Shown here in pieces: positions 47,791 through 57,616 of a DNA stretch of 64,000 nucleotides. This DNA comes from Lachnospiraceae bacterium (GTDB lineage Bacteria; Bacillota; Clostridia; Lachnospirales; Lachnospiraceae): positions 1-64,000 of the forward strand of contig JAFZRY010000027.1 in the NCBI GenBank assembly GCA_017619615.1, given 5' to 3'. The number at the start of each line of letters is the position of its first letter. Within the stretch, counting starts at the first letter, position 1. A program made the translations under genes and the position numbers. The notes under the pieces are model-generated. The model was given only the letters and a program-made list of their open reading frames with translations, was not told the origin of the DNA and searched no databases.

Positions 47791-49587
47791 ATGAAACGTA
47801 CCCGACTTCTGCTTCTGGCCTGGGCGCTCGTCCTGGGCCTGTCAGCCTGCGGCAAGGCTCCGTCCGGAACCACGACCACTGCCGCATCAGAGCCCGCCTC
47901 CACGGAGGCGCCGGCCCCCGCCGCGAAGCATCTGCGGATGCCCGACGGGGAGTGTCAGACATTCAATCCCTATCTGGCCAACACACAGGATGAAATGATG
48001 AATGACTTTGCGCAGGCAAGGTTATACCGCCGTTTCGCCAAAGAAGACCGCAAGACGCTCTACATGCGTCCGGAACTGGCCGCCGAGGAGCCGAAACAGA
48101 TGGACGCCGAAGGCAAAGTCTGGCAGATCAGGATCCGCCCGAACCTGTTTTTCACGGACTGTCAGGGCAATCTGACGGACAAACCCATCAACGCCGCCGT
48201 CTTCGAGCACTCGTTCAAAATGGCCCTGGACCCGGTCCTGAAACAGCGCGCCGGCGACAATATGTCCATCTACATCACCATCGTAAACGCGAAGGAATAC
48301 TTCCAGCAGACGCCGGAAGCCCCGGTGAAATGGGAGGACGTGGGCATCAAAACCGTGGATGAGCTGACCCTGGAACTCACCCTTGCCGCGCCGTCCACGC
48401 AGATGAACGTGATGCAGGCCTTTACCGGCTACGGCACCGTCCCGACGGACCCTGACCTCTTCACCTCCCTGATGGAGAACGGCGCGACCGCCTACGGCAC
48501 GGACCACACCAAGACCCTGTACTGCGGCGCCTTCTACGTGACCGACTGGGTCAAATCCTCCGCCATCACGCTGAAAAAGAACCCGCATTACGTGTTCGCG
48601 GACGAGATCAAACTCACGGACGCGACGCTGTATTACGTGGAGAATTACCAGACGCAGCTCGAAATGTACCTGAAGGGCGACCTGGATTCCACGGCGCTGG
48701 ACGCGGAGATCGCGCCGCGCTACGCGGAGCGTGAGGACTACCTGAGCTACCCCGCCCGCTATCTGATGCAGATCGAGATCAACCGCGGCAATACCGAAAA
48801 ACCCATCCTGGACAACATGAATTTCAAGAACGCGCTGTGGTACGCGGTGGACCGCGTCGCCCTCGCGAAGTTGGAAGCGGCCACGCCGGCCAACTACATC
48901 ATCCCGGATACCTCGCTGGCAAATTCTGAGACCGGCCTGCTGTTCAAGGACACGGACACCGCGAAGAGCTACCGCGAGGACATCAACGCGAGTTATGACC
49001 CGGCCAAGGCCAAAGAGTATTTCGACAAGGCGATGGAAGAGGAGAAGGTGAAGGGCAAGCTGACGCTGGAACTGATCATTTCTCCGGCCACGCCGGAGCA
49101 GAGCCTCTGCGCGCAGTTCCTGCAGCAGCACCTGGCGGAGATCTTCGGAGAAGACCGCTTCGAACTGAAGATCACGGAGAACCAGGACCGCGCCAACCTA
49201 ATGAAGACCTGGCGCGACAACCCCAACGCCTACGAGCTCTGCCTGTCCAACTGGAGCCGCGCCGTGACCGACGACAGCCCGTTCAACGTGTTCGACAAAT
49301 ACAGCGAAATCTATGATATGAAGGTGAACGCCCCGTACGGCAACGCGTTCATCAACGAGACCATTTTCCTGCAGACCACGGATCCGCGGGTCAAGACCGA
49401 CCAGGCCTACAACGTGGAACTGGCCGGGCAGATGGAGAAGGAAGCCCTGGAGAACCGCCTGGTGATCCCGATGTTCGAGCGCAATTTCCAGTACCTGGTC
49501 AGCCCGAAGCTGCTGCTGCCGCTGGAGGTCCCGCAGCCGTCGATGGGGTTCACGATGCGGCCGTGGCTGGCGGATCTGCTGCCGTAA
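47791..49587 (+). CDS. Peptide-type ABC transporter substrate-binding lipoprotein (family 5)
   Basis: 598 residues from ATG 47791; the frame is open through the upstream repeats but only this ATG begins a lipoprotein signal (RLLLLAWALVLGLSACGKAP, lipobox LSAC) and follows AGGAGAATTGG. An unstructured Thr/Ala/Pro linker precedes the OppA-type fold: PDGECQTFNPYLANTQDEMM, MRPELAAEEPKQMDAEGKVW, ALWYAVDRVALAKLE and a C-terminal half ending LEVPQPSMGFTMRPW. Captures peptides or related solutes outside the cell and delivers them to the two permeases that follow. Substrate not predictable. Confidence 0.9.
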   Translation: MKRTRLLLLAWALVLGLSACGKAPSGTTTTAASEPASTEAPAPAAKHLRMPDGECQTFNPYLANTQDEMMNDFAQARLYRRFAKEDRKTLYMRPELAAEEPKQMDAEGKVWQIRIRPNLFFTDCQGNLTDKPINAAVFEHSFKMALDPVLKQRAGDNMSIYITIVNAKEYFQQTPEAPVKWEDVGIKTVDELTLELTLAAPSTQMNVMQAFTGYGTVPTDPDLFTSLMENGATAYGTDHTKTLYCGAFYVTDWVKSSAITLKKNPHYVFADEIKLTDATLYYVENYQTQLEMYLKGDLDSTALDAEIAPRYAEREDYLSYPARYLMQIEINRGNTEKPILDNMNFKNALWYAVDRVALAKLEAATPANYIIPDTSLANSETGLLFKDTDTAKSYREDINASYDPAKAKEYFDKAMEEEKVKGKLTLELIISPATPEQSLCAQFLQQHLAEIFGEDRFELKITENQDRANLMKTWRDNPNAYELCLSNWSRAVTDDSPFNVFDKYSEIYDMKVNAPYGNAFINETIFLQTTDPRVKTDQAYNVELAGQMEKEALENRLVIPMFERNFQYLVSPKLLLPLEVPQPSMGFTMRPWLADLLP

Positions 49588-49602
49588 TGGTTTTTGCTGA
49601 CG

Positions 49603-49629
49603 CGGGCCGTTGAGACAACGACCCCTACG
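49603..49629 (-). repeat. 27-bp palindromic repeat, copy 3
   Basis: The minus strand reads CGTAGGGGTCGTTG, TCT, CAACGGCCCG; one stem pair is a T-G wobble. Lies between the substrate-binding protein and permease genes of one transporter, so it is probably transcribed. Confidence 0.8.
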
Positions 49630-49667
49630 TATTATTATCGGCCATTGACAATCCGGCCGTATCGAAT

Positions 49668-50621
49668 ATGGGACGCTATCTTTTCAAACGTTTCGGCATG
49701 ATGCTCCTGACGCTCTTTGTCATCCTGACACTGGGCTTTCTTGTGATCCGCTTAATGCCGGGCAGTCCCTTCGACGATCCGAACTATTCCGCGGAAATGA
49801 CGCGGATGCTGGAGGAGAAGCACCACCTGCATGAACCGATTATCGTGCAGTACTACTATTACCTGAAAGACATCATCACGGGCGGCTACTGGGGCGTTTC
49901 CCTGAACCTGGAGCCGATGACGCCGGTGTGGACGGTGATCGGCCGCCGTATCCCGGTGACGCTGACCGTCAACTTCCTGTCCCTGCTCATCGCGCTGCCG
50001 CTGGGCATCCTGGCGGGCACCTGGGCCGCGCTGTACCGCAACAAATGGCCGGACCACGTGATCAGCCTGCTCACGGTCCTTTTCATCTCCGTGCCGTCCT
50101 TCGTGATGGCGTCCCTGCTGCAATACTTCCTGGGGTACAAAGCCGGGCTGTTCCCGCTGATCTATGACGCGACCGGGACGGAGGCCGTCCGCCTGACTTC
50201 GCTGGTGATGCCGGTGCTGGCCCTGAGTTTCCACCCGATCGCCATGATCTGCCGCCACCTGCGCGGCGAACTGGCGGAGAACATGCGCGCGGAGTACATG
50301 ATCACCGCGCAGGCCAAGGGCCTGAGCCTGCGGCAGGCCGTGTTCCGCCACGCGTTCCGCAACTCGCTGATCCCGGTGATGAACATCATCGTCCCGCTGT
50401 TCACGAACATCCTGGCGGGTTCGCTGGTCATCGAGCGGATCTTCGGGATCCCGGGCGTGGGCGGCCTGATGACGCGCTCCATCAACGCCAAGGATCACTG
50501 GCTCACCATCACCGTCCTGTTTTTCTACGCGATGATCCACCTGGTCACCGTGCTGGTCACGGACATCTCCTACGGGCTGATCGATCCCCGCATCCGGCTG
50601 GGAGGTGACCGCGATGATTAA
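49668..50621 (+). CDS. Peptide-type ABC transporter permease (OppB-like)
   Basis: 317 residues. Typical OppB/DppB layout: N-terminal helix (FGMMLLTLFVILTLGFLVIR, then MPGSPF), five further helices and the EAA loop RAEYMITAQAKGLSLRQAVF that contacts the ATPase, then LIERIFGIPGVGGLM-like motif (VIERIFGIPGVGGLMTRSIN) near the end. The start ATG at 49668 has no strong ribosome site nearby. Overlaps the next permease by 8 bp. Confidence 0.92.
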   Translation: MGRYLFKRFGMMLLTLFVILTLGFLVIRLMPGSPFDDPNYSAEMTRMLEEKHHLHEPIIVQYYYYLKDIITGGYWGVSLNLEPMTPVWTVIGRRIPVTLTVNFLSLLIALPLGILAGTWAALYRNKWPDHVISLLTVLFISVPSFVMASLLQYFLGYKAGLFPLIYDATGTEAVRLTSLVMPVLALSFHPIAMICRHLRGELAENMRAEYMITAQAKGLSLRQAVFRHAFRNSLIPVMNIIVPLFTNILAGSLVIERIFGIPGVGGLMTRSINAKDHWLTITVLFFYAMIHLVTVLVTDISYGLIDPRIRLGGDRDD

Positions 50622-51657
50622 GCGTTTTTGGCAAAACAAAGCCGCCGCGGCCGCCTTCTTCGTCCTGGCCTTCCTGGTCCTGATGGCGGTCTTTGCGCCG
50701 TCATTCACACCCTACAGTTACCGAGAACAGGTCAAAAACGCGGACGGCGAGATCCTCAGCAACATGCCGCCGAAGATCCCCGCGCTCCGCTTCCTGGGCA
50801 TCGCGCAGGGCACGGCGGTGCTGCAGGACCGGCAGACGGCGTTCCTGGACGACCCCGCGCGCTACCCGGAGGGCTGCATCCTGGAGGTCCGCAACCGCCG
50901 CGTGACGGAGCGGGGCACCGAATACTGCGACGTCCTGGTGGATTACTACAAGTACATGAAAGCGGGAGAGGAGACCGCCTTCTGGTTCGGCACGGACCAG
51001 CTGGGGCGCGATATCTGGACCCGGCTGTGGCGCGGCACGCGCGTCTCGCTGGTGATCGCGCTGTTCGCGGTAGCCATCGACCTGGTGATCGGCGTGAGCT
51101 GGGGCGCGGTCTGCGGCTATTACGGCGGGAAGACGGACCTGATCGGCATGCGCGTGTGCGAAGTTATCCACGCGATCCCGAACGTGATCCTCTGCACGAT
51201 GTTCATCCTGCTACTGGGCCGCGGCATCGGCACCATGATCCTGGCCCTCGCGGTGCGGAACTGGGTGGAGACCGCGCGTCTCGCCCGCGCCCAGTTCCTG
51301 CGCTACAAGGAACGCGAATTCGTCGTCTCCGCGCGCGCGATGGGCGTCCGTGACCGCCGCCTGATCTTCCGGCACATCCTCCCCAACGCGATGGGCCCGC
51401 TCATCATCAGCGCCACACTGGCCGTCCCCGGCGCCATTTTCATGGAATCCTTCCTGTCCTTCATCGGCCTCGGGATCCCCGCCCCGGAGCCCTCCGTCGG
51501 CACCATGCTCTCGGACGCCCAGTCGCTGCTGCAGACCTACCCGCACCAGGTGCTGCTGCCCGCCGCCGTCATCGCGCTTCTCATGATCGCCTTCCACCTG
51601 CTTTCCAACGGCCTGCGCGACGCGTTCGATCCGAAGGAAGAGGACAGTGAGGAATGA
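50614..51657 (+). CDS. Peptide-type ABC transporter permease (OppC-like)
   Basis: 347 residues from ATG 50614 after GGAGGTGACC; a GTG at 50605 lies inside the ribosome site. OppC N-terminal helix (AAFFVLAFLVLMAVFAPSFT), then an extracytoplasmic insert of about 70 residues (YSYREQVKNADGEILSN to ETAFWFGTDQLGRDIW), then the EAA loop (YKEREFVVSARAMGVRDRRL) and FLSFIGLGIPAPEPSVGTML. No oppD/oppF ATPase genes follow; the next gene is unrelated, so the ATPases must be encoded elsewhere or shared. Confidence 0.92.
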   Translation: MIKRFWQNKAAAAAFFVLAFLVLMAVFAPSFTPYSYREQVKNADGEILSNMPPKIPALRFLGIAQGTAVLQDRQTAFLDDPARYPEGCILEVRNRRVTERGTEYCDVLVDYYKYMKAGEETAFWFGTDQLGRDIWTRLWRGTRVSLVIALFAVAIDLVIGVSWGAVCGYYGGKTDLIGMRVCEVIHAIPNVILCTMFILLLGRGIGTMILALAVRNWVETARLARAQFLRYKEREFVVSARAMGVRDRRLIFRHILPNAMGPLIISATLAVPGAIFMESFLSFIGLGIPAPEPSVGTMLSDAQSLLQTYPHQVLLPAAVIALLMIAFHLLSNGLRDAFDPKEEDSEE

Positions 51658-51735
51658 CATGGCCTGCCGCCCTCGCCGGTGGATGATTCGACCGCTTCCG
51701 TATGATAAACGACACAATCGATTAAATTGACGATT

Positions 51736-51768
51736 TGACGGGCTTGCATTTAATGCCCGTCATTTTTA
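51736..51768 (+). terminator. Terminator after the peptide transporter
   Basis: TGACGGGC (51736-51743) pairs with GCCCGTCA (51755-51762), followed by TTTTTATA. Confidence 0.9.
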
Positions 51769-51814
51769 TAATTATCAACGATTTAACAACCATCTGTCTA
51801 CGGGAGAGTTCTCG

Positions 51815-52186
51815 ATGAATGATAAAGACCTGCGTGTGATCAATCCCGGGAGCATGCCTGACTCGGGAAGCATGCCCGACATGAGCAGCTTTAACCCCGG
51901 CAGCATGCCCGATATGGGCAGTTTCAACCCCGGCAGCGGGCCCGACACGGAAAATCCGGATTCCGGAAAGACGCCGGACGTTCCGGGGACGGAAGATGCG
52001 GCGTCTGTTCCGTCGGAGCCGGCGGATGCTTCCCAGGGACAAAACAAAAGGCCGTCCTCCTTCTCCGGCAGGACCGGACAGAGTTCAGCCAAAACCAATA
52101 ATATCATCACGCTGAGCGTGTGTCTGGGGATCATGCTCATCGCGCTGGCCGCAGTCAGCGGCCTGAGGCGCAGAAGAAAGAAATGA
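51815..52186 (+). CDS. Small tail-anchored protein with NPGSMPD repeats
   Basis: 123 residues. No N-terminal signal. The first 45 residues repeat a 7-12-residue unit (INPGSMPDSGSMPDMSS, FNPGSMPDMGS, FNPGSGPDTEN). A Pro/Ser/Glu-rich disordered segment follows, then one membrane helix near the C-terminus (IITLSVCLGIMLIALAAVSG) and a basic end (RRRRKK). The order disordered-helix-basic would place the repeats outside if the tail stays inside, as in sortase-like or tail-anchored proteins, but no LPXTG motif is present. Ribosome site GGGAGAG is modest. Function unknown. It converges on the flippase-like gene 12 bp away. Confidence 0.65.
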   Translation: MNDKDLRVINPGSMPDSGSMPDMSSFNPGSMPDMGSFNPGSGPDTENPDSGKTPDVPGTEDAASVPSEPADASQGQNKRPSSFSGRTGQSSAKTNNIITLSVCLGIMLIALAAVSGLRRRRKK

Positions 52187-52198
52187 TAAAAGAAAGAG

Positions 52199-53263
52199 TT
52201 ATTTCCGCTTCCGCCTTGCCATCCGCCGCGCCTTGATCTTTTCCTGCGCATATTCTGTCGCGGTCAGCACGATCCCGCCCAGGATGAAGATGTAGTCGCT
52301 GAAGAAGCGCCAGACCAGCATGGCCCAGAAGACCAGGCCGGAGTCCGGCAGCTCTGCGAAGACCAGATAGAAGGACGCCTCCGCCGCGCCGGCGCCGCCC
52401 GGCGTGGGGATGATGGTGATGGCAGCGTAGATGAAGAAGGTGGAGACCATGACCACCGCCCAGTCAACGTTGCCGCCGAAGGCCTGCAGGATAAAAAACG
52501 GCAGGCTGGCACGGCCCAGGTGATACAGGACGGAGAGCAGGAACATCTCCAGCGTCAGGCTACGGTGGCGGTTGATGTAGTTGATCGCCCGGCTGTATTC
52601 CTGCAGCTGCTGCAGGACCTTCGCGCCTTTGCCTTCCGGGTCCTTGATCAGCCGGATCGCTGCCAGGCCGCGCAGCACGCCCATGACGATCTTGCCCATT
52701 CCCTTCGGGAACGCCGCAGAAAGGATGATCAGGATAGGGACGAGCGAATAGCAGCCCAGCCCGATATACGCGGTGACCTTCAGCGCGCCGACCGTGAACA
52801 GATGCCCCAGGAAAATGAAGCACAGCGCCGCGGTCAGCACGAAACTGAGCTGCTGCAGGAGGAACGCGTAGACCGGAATGGCCAGGGATGCGCCGTCAGA
52901 GAGCCCTCGCCGCTTCAGGTACAGGATCTGGAACGGCTGGCCGCCGGCCCCGGAGGGCGTGATGTTGTCGTAGTACCGGCCGTAGATGGTGACCTTGACG
53001 GAGGTGGCCCAGTCCTTCTTGTTCGTCAGCTGGCGGATCAGCGAGTAATATTTGCCGCTTTCGGCGAACACCGTTATCAGAAAACACAAAAAGGAGAGCA
53101 CGAAAAAGATCCAGCGGATCTCCACGTCCTCCAGGTCGGCCGCCCCGGAATTCTTCCGGTTCAGCTCCGAGATCCCGGTCCAGAGCAGGATGCCGATGTT
53201 CATCAGGATGAACAGCAGCGTCCAGATCCAGGATCTCTTCTTTTTTTGCGTGTTCTGTATCAT
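52199..53263 (-). CDS. Flippase-like membrane protein (lysylphosphatidylglycerol synthase TM family)
   Basis: 354 residues with about eight membrane helices. It matches the UPF0104/AglD-MprF membrane-domain family: near residue 105 SGAGGQPFQILYLKRRGLSD, and near the C-terminus IIPTPGGAGAAEASFYLVF, the two conserved glycine-rich signatures. There is no soluble lysyl-transferase domain. Relatives act in lipid translocation or glycolipid processing; the substrate here is unknown. The start ATG at 53263 follows GGAAGGAAATCC. Own promoter upstream. Confidence 0.88.
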   Translation of the reverse strand: MIQNTQKKKRSWIWTLLFILMNIGILLWTGISELNRKNSGAADLEDVEIRWIFFVLSFLCFLITVFAESGKYYSLIRQLTNKKDWATSVKVTIYGRYYDNITPSGAGGQPFQILYLKRRGLSDGASLAIPVYAFLLQQLSFVLTAALCFIFLGHLFTVGALKVTAYIGLGCYSLVPILIILSAAFPKGMGKIVMGVLRGLAAIRLIKDPEGKGAKVLQQLQEYSRAINYINRHRSLTLEMFLLSVLYHLGRASLPFFILQAFGGNVDWAVVMVSTFFIYAAITIIPTPGGAGAAEASFYLVFAELPDSGLVFWAMLVWRFFSDYIFILGGIVLTATEYAQEKIKARRMARRKRK

Positions 53264-53308
53264 GGATTTCCTTCCAGTACAAAATGACTGCGGAGCAGCC
53301 TGGCAAAT

Positions 53309-53337
53309 ATTTTATTCCTTTTCGGCGCGTTTGTCAA
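53309..53337 (-). promoter_or_regulatory. Promoter of the flippase-like gene
   Basis: Minus strand TTGACA (53332-53337), 17 bp, TAAAAT (53309-53314), 46 bp before the start codon. Confidence 0.75.
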
Positions 53338-53426
53338 ATCATAGCGCCGCTGCCGCGGAAAAAGGTGCTCCGGAGCGTTTCCGAAAGGATTTTCCGCGCT
53401 GACTTAACAGAATTTCCTCATTTTGC

Positions 53427-53456
53427 TTGACAAGTCTTATTTTTCTGTGCTATAAA
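53427..53456 (+). promoter_or_regulatory. Promoter of tRNA-Trp
   Basis: TTGACA (53427-53432), 18 bp, TATAAA (53451-53456), 18 bp before the mature tRNA. Confidence 0.75.
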
Positions 53457-53474
53457 AGTCGGGTATTCCTTTTT

Positions 53475-53545
53475 AGGGGCATAGTTCAAGGGTAGAACAG
53501 TGGTCTCCAAAACCATCGATGAGAGTTCGAATCTTTCTGCCCCTG
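53475..53545 (+). tRNA. tRNA-Trp (CCA anticodon)
   Basis: 71 nt. Acceptor AGGGGCA/TGCCCCT with A1-U72 and discriminator G73 as in Bacillus, D arm GTTC/GAAC, anticodon stem GTGGT/ACCAT with loop CTCCAAA (anticodon CCA) and T loop TTCGAAT. The 3' CCA is not encoded. Confidence 0.96.
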
Positions 53546-53548
53546 CTA

Positions 53549-53597
53549 TCAGCACTCTGCCGACATCCGCATGCGGTGGGGTGCTGACCTTTATTTT
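53549..53597 (+). terminator. Hairpin after tRNA-Trp
   Basis: TCAGCAC (53549-53555) pairs with GTGCTGA (53581-53587), with CCGCATGCGG inside, followed by CCTTTATTTT. Read-through would reach the flavin-reductase-like gene. Confidence 0.6.
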
Positions 53598-53610
53598 AGG
53601 AGAAATCGCG

Positions 53611-54177
53611 ATGAAACAGATCTGGAAACCCGGCAACCTCCTGAATCCCGCCCCGGCGGTCATGGTCAGCTGCGCGACGGAGACGGAGCGGCCCAACATC
53701 ATCACGGTCGCGTGGGCCGGCACGGTGTGCAGCGAGCCGCCGATGCTGTCGGTGTCCGTGATGAAGAAGCGGTTTTCGCACCATCTGATCGCGGAGAGCG
53801 GCGAGTTCGTCGTGAACCTGGTGTCCGCGTCGCTGGCGAAGGCGTGCGATCTGTGCGGGGTGAAGTCCGGGCGGGATATCGATAAGTTCGAGGCCGCGCA
53901 CCTGACCGCGGCTCCCGCGCCCGGGATGGCCGCCGCGCCGCTGATCGCGGAAAGCCCGGTCAGCCTGTGCTGCCAAGTGGAGCGCGTCCTGGAACTGGGG
54001 TCGCACGACATGTTCATCGGCCGCATCGTGCAGGTGGCGGTGGAAGACAGCCTGCTGGACGGCAGCGGGAAACTGGACCTGCGGAAGGCCGACCTGATCG
54101 CATATTCCCACGGGGAGTATCTGCGGCTGGGGGAGAAAGTGGGCCGCTTCGGGTTTTCGGTGAAGAAAAATAAATAA
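53611..54177 (+). CDS. Flavin-reductase-like FMN-binding protein
   Basis: 188 residues from ATG 53611 (after TTAGGAGAAATCGC); the frame open upstream runs through the tRNA and is rejected. Split-barrel flavoprotein of the flavin reductase family: PAVMVSCATETERPNIITVA near residue 15, EPPMLSVSVMKKRFSHHLI, GEFVVNLVSASLAKACDLCG and the closing GEYLRLGEKVGRFGF. In anaerobes such proteins (flavoredoxin, DIM6/NTAB type) often serve as electron carriers or flavin reductases. Single gene. Confidence 0.9.
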   Translation: MKQIWKPGNLLNPAPAVMVSCATETERPNIITVAWAGTVCSEPPMLSVSVMKKRFSHHLIAESGEFVVNLVSASLAKACDLCGVKSGRDIDKFEAAHLTAAPAPGMAAAPLIAESPVSLCCQVERVLELGSHDMFIGRIVQVAVEDSLLDGSGKLDLRKADLIAYSHGEYLRLGEKVGRFGFSVKKNK

Positions 54178-54190
54178 AACAGACCGGGGG

Positions 54191-54222
54191 ACCGGCCTTT
54201 TGCCCCTGAACGGGCCGGTTTT
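54191..54222 (+). terminator. Terminator after the flavin-reductase-like gene
   Basis: ACCGGCC (54191-54197) pairs with GGCCGGT (54213-54219), followed by TTTT. Confidence 0.75.
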
Positions 54223-54384
54223 CCCTGAAAATCTCTTTATTTCCGTCATTTTCCCTTCAAAAAACAGTGGAACTTCCGGCGATCATGTGCTAAAATAAGC
54301 CATTGACATGCGCAGTCGCTGTATTTTTGCGTGTCAGAAAGAAAAGAATGCCCGGCGGAACGGGCCCAGAGAGGAGCAGTGTCC

Positions 54385-55665
54385 ATGAGTGTCACGGTAG
54401 AAAAGTTAGAGAAGAATATGGCTAAGCTGACCATTGAGATCCCCGCGGAGGAAGTGTCTGCGGCCGAACAGCGGGTATACAACAGAAGCAAAGGCCGGAT
54501 CCAGATCCCCGGTTTCCGGAAAGGCCACGCGCCGCGCCAGATGGTGGAAAGAATGTACGGCGCGGACGTTTTCATGGAAGATGCCGTTAACGATCTGCTG
54601 CCCGGCGCTTATGAGACGGCCGTGAAGGAATCCGGCCTGGAAGTCGTCTCCCGTCCGGAGATCGATTATGTGCAGGTCGAGCACGGCAAGGCCCTGATCG
54701 TGACCGCGCTGGTCGCTGTCAAGCCGGAAGTGAAGCTGGGCGAGTACAAGGGCCTGGAACTGGGTCTCACCGCCCCCGTCGTGACGGATGAGGACATCGA
54801 AGCCGAACTGAAGAAGGAGCAGGACAAGAACTCCACCATGAAAGACGTGGAAGACCGCCCCGTTCAGGACGGCGACACCGTGAACCTGGACTATGCCGGC
54901 ACCATCGACGGCGTCGCTTTTGACGGCGGCACCGCGGAGGGCCAGGAACTGGTCATCGGCTCCGGCCGCTTCATCCCCGGTTTTGAAGAGCAGATGGTCG
55001 GCATGATCCTCGGCGAGGAAAGAGACCTGCACGTGACCTTCCCCGAAGAGTACGGCGCGAAGGAACTGGCCGGCAAGGAAGCCGTGTTCCACGTGAAGGT
55101 CAACGCCATCAGCGAAAAGGAACTGCCGGAACTGAACGACGAGTTCGCCTCCGAAGTCTCCGAATTCGAGACGCTGGACGCCTACAAGGAAAGCCTGCGC
55201 GCCAAGCTGCAGGAGAAGAAGGACAAGGACTTCCGTCAGGAGCAGGAGAACGCGGCGCTGGAAGCGGCCGTGAAGAACGCGGAGATGGAGATCCCCGCCC
55301 CCATGATCGACAGCCAGGCCGAGGACATGGTCCGCGAATTCGGCGAGCGTCTGCAGATGCAGGGCATGCGCCTGGAGCAGTACCTGCAGTTCACGGGCCT
55401 GAGCATGCCGCAGATCGTGGAGCAGTATAAGGAGCAGGCGAAGAAGCGCATCGAAGGCCGCCTGGTGCTGGAAGCCATCGTGGAAGCCGAGCACCTGGAA
55501 GTCACCGACGAAGACCGCGAAAAGGGCTACGCCGACCTGGCGGAGCGCTACGGCATGGAAGTCGACAAGGTCCGCGAGTTCTTCGACGAGGAATCCCTGG
55601 CGAGCTATGACAAGGATCTGGCCACCCAGAAGGCGCTGGATCTGCTGGTCGCCGAGGCGAAATAA
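54385..55665 (+). CDS. tig: Trigger factor
   Basis: 426 residues from ATG 54385 after GAGGAG; an in-frame upstream ATG (54331) lacks a ribosome site. Ribosome-associated chaperone. N-terminal ribosome-docking loop GFRKGHAPRQMVERMYG, central FKBP-type domain (VQDGDTVNLDYAGTIDGVAF, GSGRFIPGFEEQMVGM) and a helical C-terminal chaperone domain rich in Glu and Lys. Next to clpP-clpX, the standard Firmicutes order tig-clpP-clpX. A short hairpin (about 54304-54336) precedes it in the leader. Confidence 0.97.
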   Translation: MSVTVEKLEKNMAKLTIEIPAEEVSAAEQRVYNRSKGRIQIPGFRKGHAPRQMVERMYGADVFMEDAVNDLLPGAYETAVKESGLEVVSRPEIDYVQVEHGKALIVTALVAVKPEVKLGEYKGLELGLTAPVVTDEDIEAELKKEQDKNSTMKDVEDRPVQDGDTVNLDYAGTIDGVAFDGGTAEGQELVIGSGRFIPGFEEQMVGMILGEERDLHVTFPEEYGAKELAGKEAVFHVKVNAISEKELPELNDEFASEVSEFETLDAYKESLRAKLQEKKDKDFRQEQENAALEAAVKNAEMEIPAPMIDSQAEDMVREFGERLQMQGMRLEQYLQFTGLSMPQIVEQYKEQAKKRIEGRLVLEAIVEAEHLEVTDEDREKGYADLAERYGMEVDKVREFFDEESLASYDKDLATQKALDLLVAEAK

Positions 55666-55689
55666 GCCCGGCAAAATAAAGGAGTCATT

Positions 55690-56274
<585 letters not shown>

Positions 56275-56283
56275 GGAGCAGGC

Positions 56284-57612
56284 ATGGCAACGAAGCGTAA
56301 CGACATTCCCCGGACCTGTTCTTTCTGCGGCAAGGACCAGTCCCTCGTGAACCACCTGATCTCCAGCCCCCTGGAGGAGTGCTACATCTGCGACGAGTGC
56401 GTGGAGACCTGCTATGAGATCCTCGAAGAGGACTGGGAGCGGGAGAGCCGGAAGGGCGGACGCGAACCCGAGCCGGAGCTGTCCCTGGACACGCTCAAGC
56501 GCCCGGCGGAGATCAAGGCCTTCCTGGACGAATACGTGATCGGGCAGGAGCAGGCCAAGAAGGTGCTTTCCGTGGCGGTCTACAACCACTACAAGCGCAT
56601 CCTGCACGGCGACGTCCCGCAGGATGACGTGGAACTGCAGAAGACCAACGTGCTGATGCTGGGCCCGACCGGTTCCGGCAAGACGTACCTCGCGCAGACC
56701 ATCGCGCGCTGCCTGGACGTGCCCTTCGCCTCCTCCGACGCCACCACGCTGACGGAAGCCGGCTACGTGGGCGAGGACGTGGAGAACATCCTGCTCAAGC
56801 TGATCCAGGCCGCGGACAACGACGTCGCGCGCGCGGAACGGGGCATCATCTACATCGACGAGATCGACAAGATCACGAAGAAGTCCGAAAACGTCTCGAT
56901 CACCCGCGATGTGTCCGGCGAAGGCGTGCAGCAGGCGCTGCTCAAGATCCTGGAGGGAACGGACGCGAACGTGCCGCCGCAGGGCGGGCGGAAGCATCCG
57001 TACCAGGAGACCATCAAGATCAACACCACCGGGATCCTGTTCATCTGCGGCGGGGCGTTCGACGGGCTGGACAAGATCGTCGAGTCCCGGCTGGGCAGCG
57101 GCAGCATCGGCTTCAACGGCACCGTGGTGGAAAAGCAGGACCGCCCGCTGGGCGAGCTGTTCTCCCAGGTGGTCCCGAAGGACCTCGTGAAATTCGGCCT
57201 GATCCCGGAATTCATCGGCCGCGTGCCGGTGACCGTGGCGCTGAACGAGCTGGACGAGGAGGCGATGGTCCGCATCCTGACCGAGCCGAAGAACGCGCTG
57301 GTGAAGCAGTACGAGGCCCTGTTCGCGATGGACGACGTGAAGCTGGAGTTCACGGACGAAGCGGTGCGCGCGGTGGCGCATAAGGCCATGGAGCGCAATA
57401 TCGGCGCCCGCGGGCTGCGCGCGGTCATGGAAAACGCCATGATGGACCTGATGTTCCGCATCCCGAGCGACGAAACGGTCGGCGTCTGCACCATCACGAA
57501 AGAAGCGGTCGAAGGCACCGGCGAACCGGAGATCGTCCGCCGCGAGGACCTGCCCGCCGCCGGCGGCCACCGCAGGCGCCGCCAGATCAGCGTCAACAAC
57601 GTGCTGGGCTGA
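56284..57612 (+). CDS. clpX: ATP-dependent Clp protease ATPase subunit ClpX
   Basis: 442 residues. Unfolds substrates for ClpP. N-terminal zinc-binding domain with CSFCGKD and [14 protein letters not shown]+ motifs: Walker [18 protein letters not shown], Walker [16 protein letters not shown], substrate loop [10 protein letters not shown], the ClpP-docking IGF loop in [11 protein letters not shown], and sensor 2 in [20 protein letters not shown]. Complete and of normal length. Four bases separate it from engB. Confidence 0.98.
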   Translation: MATKRNDIPRTCSFCGKDQSLVNHLISSPLEECYICDECVETCYEILEEDWERESRKGGREPEPELSLDTLKRPAEIKAFLDEYVIGQEQAKKVLSVAVYNHYKRILHGDVPQDDVELQKTNVLMLGPTGSGKTYLAQTIARCLDVPFASSDATTLTEAGYVGEDVENILLKLIQAADNDVARAERGIIYIDEIDKITKKSENVSITRDVSGEGVQQALLKILEGTDANVPPQGGRKHPYQETIKINTTGILFICGGAFDGLDKIVESRLGSGSIGFNGTVVEKQDRPLGELFSQVVPKDLVKFGLIPEFIGRVPVTVALNELDEEAMVRILTEPKNALVKQYEALFAMDDVKLEFTDEAVRAVAHKAMERNIGARGLRAVMENAMMDLMFRIPSDETVGVCTITKEAVEGTGEPEIVRREDLPAAGGHRRRRQISVNNVLG

Positions 57613-57616
57613 CGCC

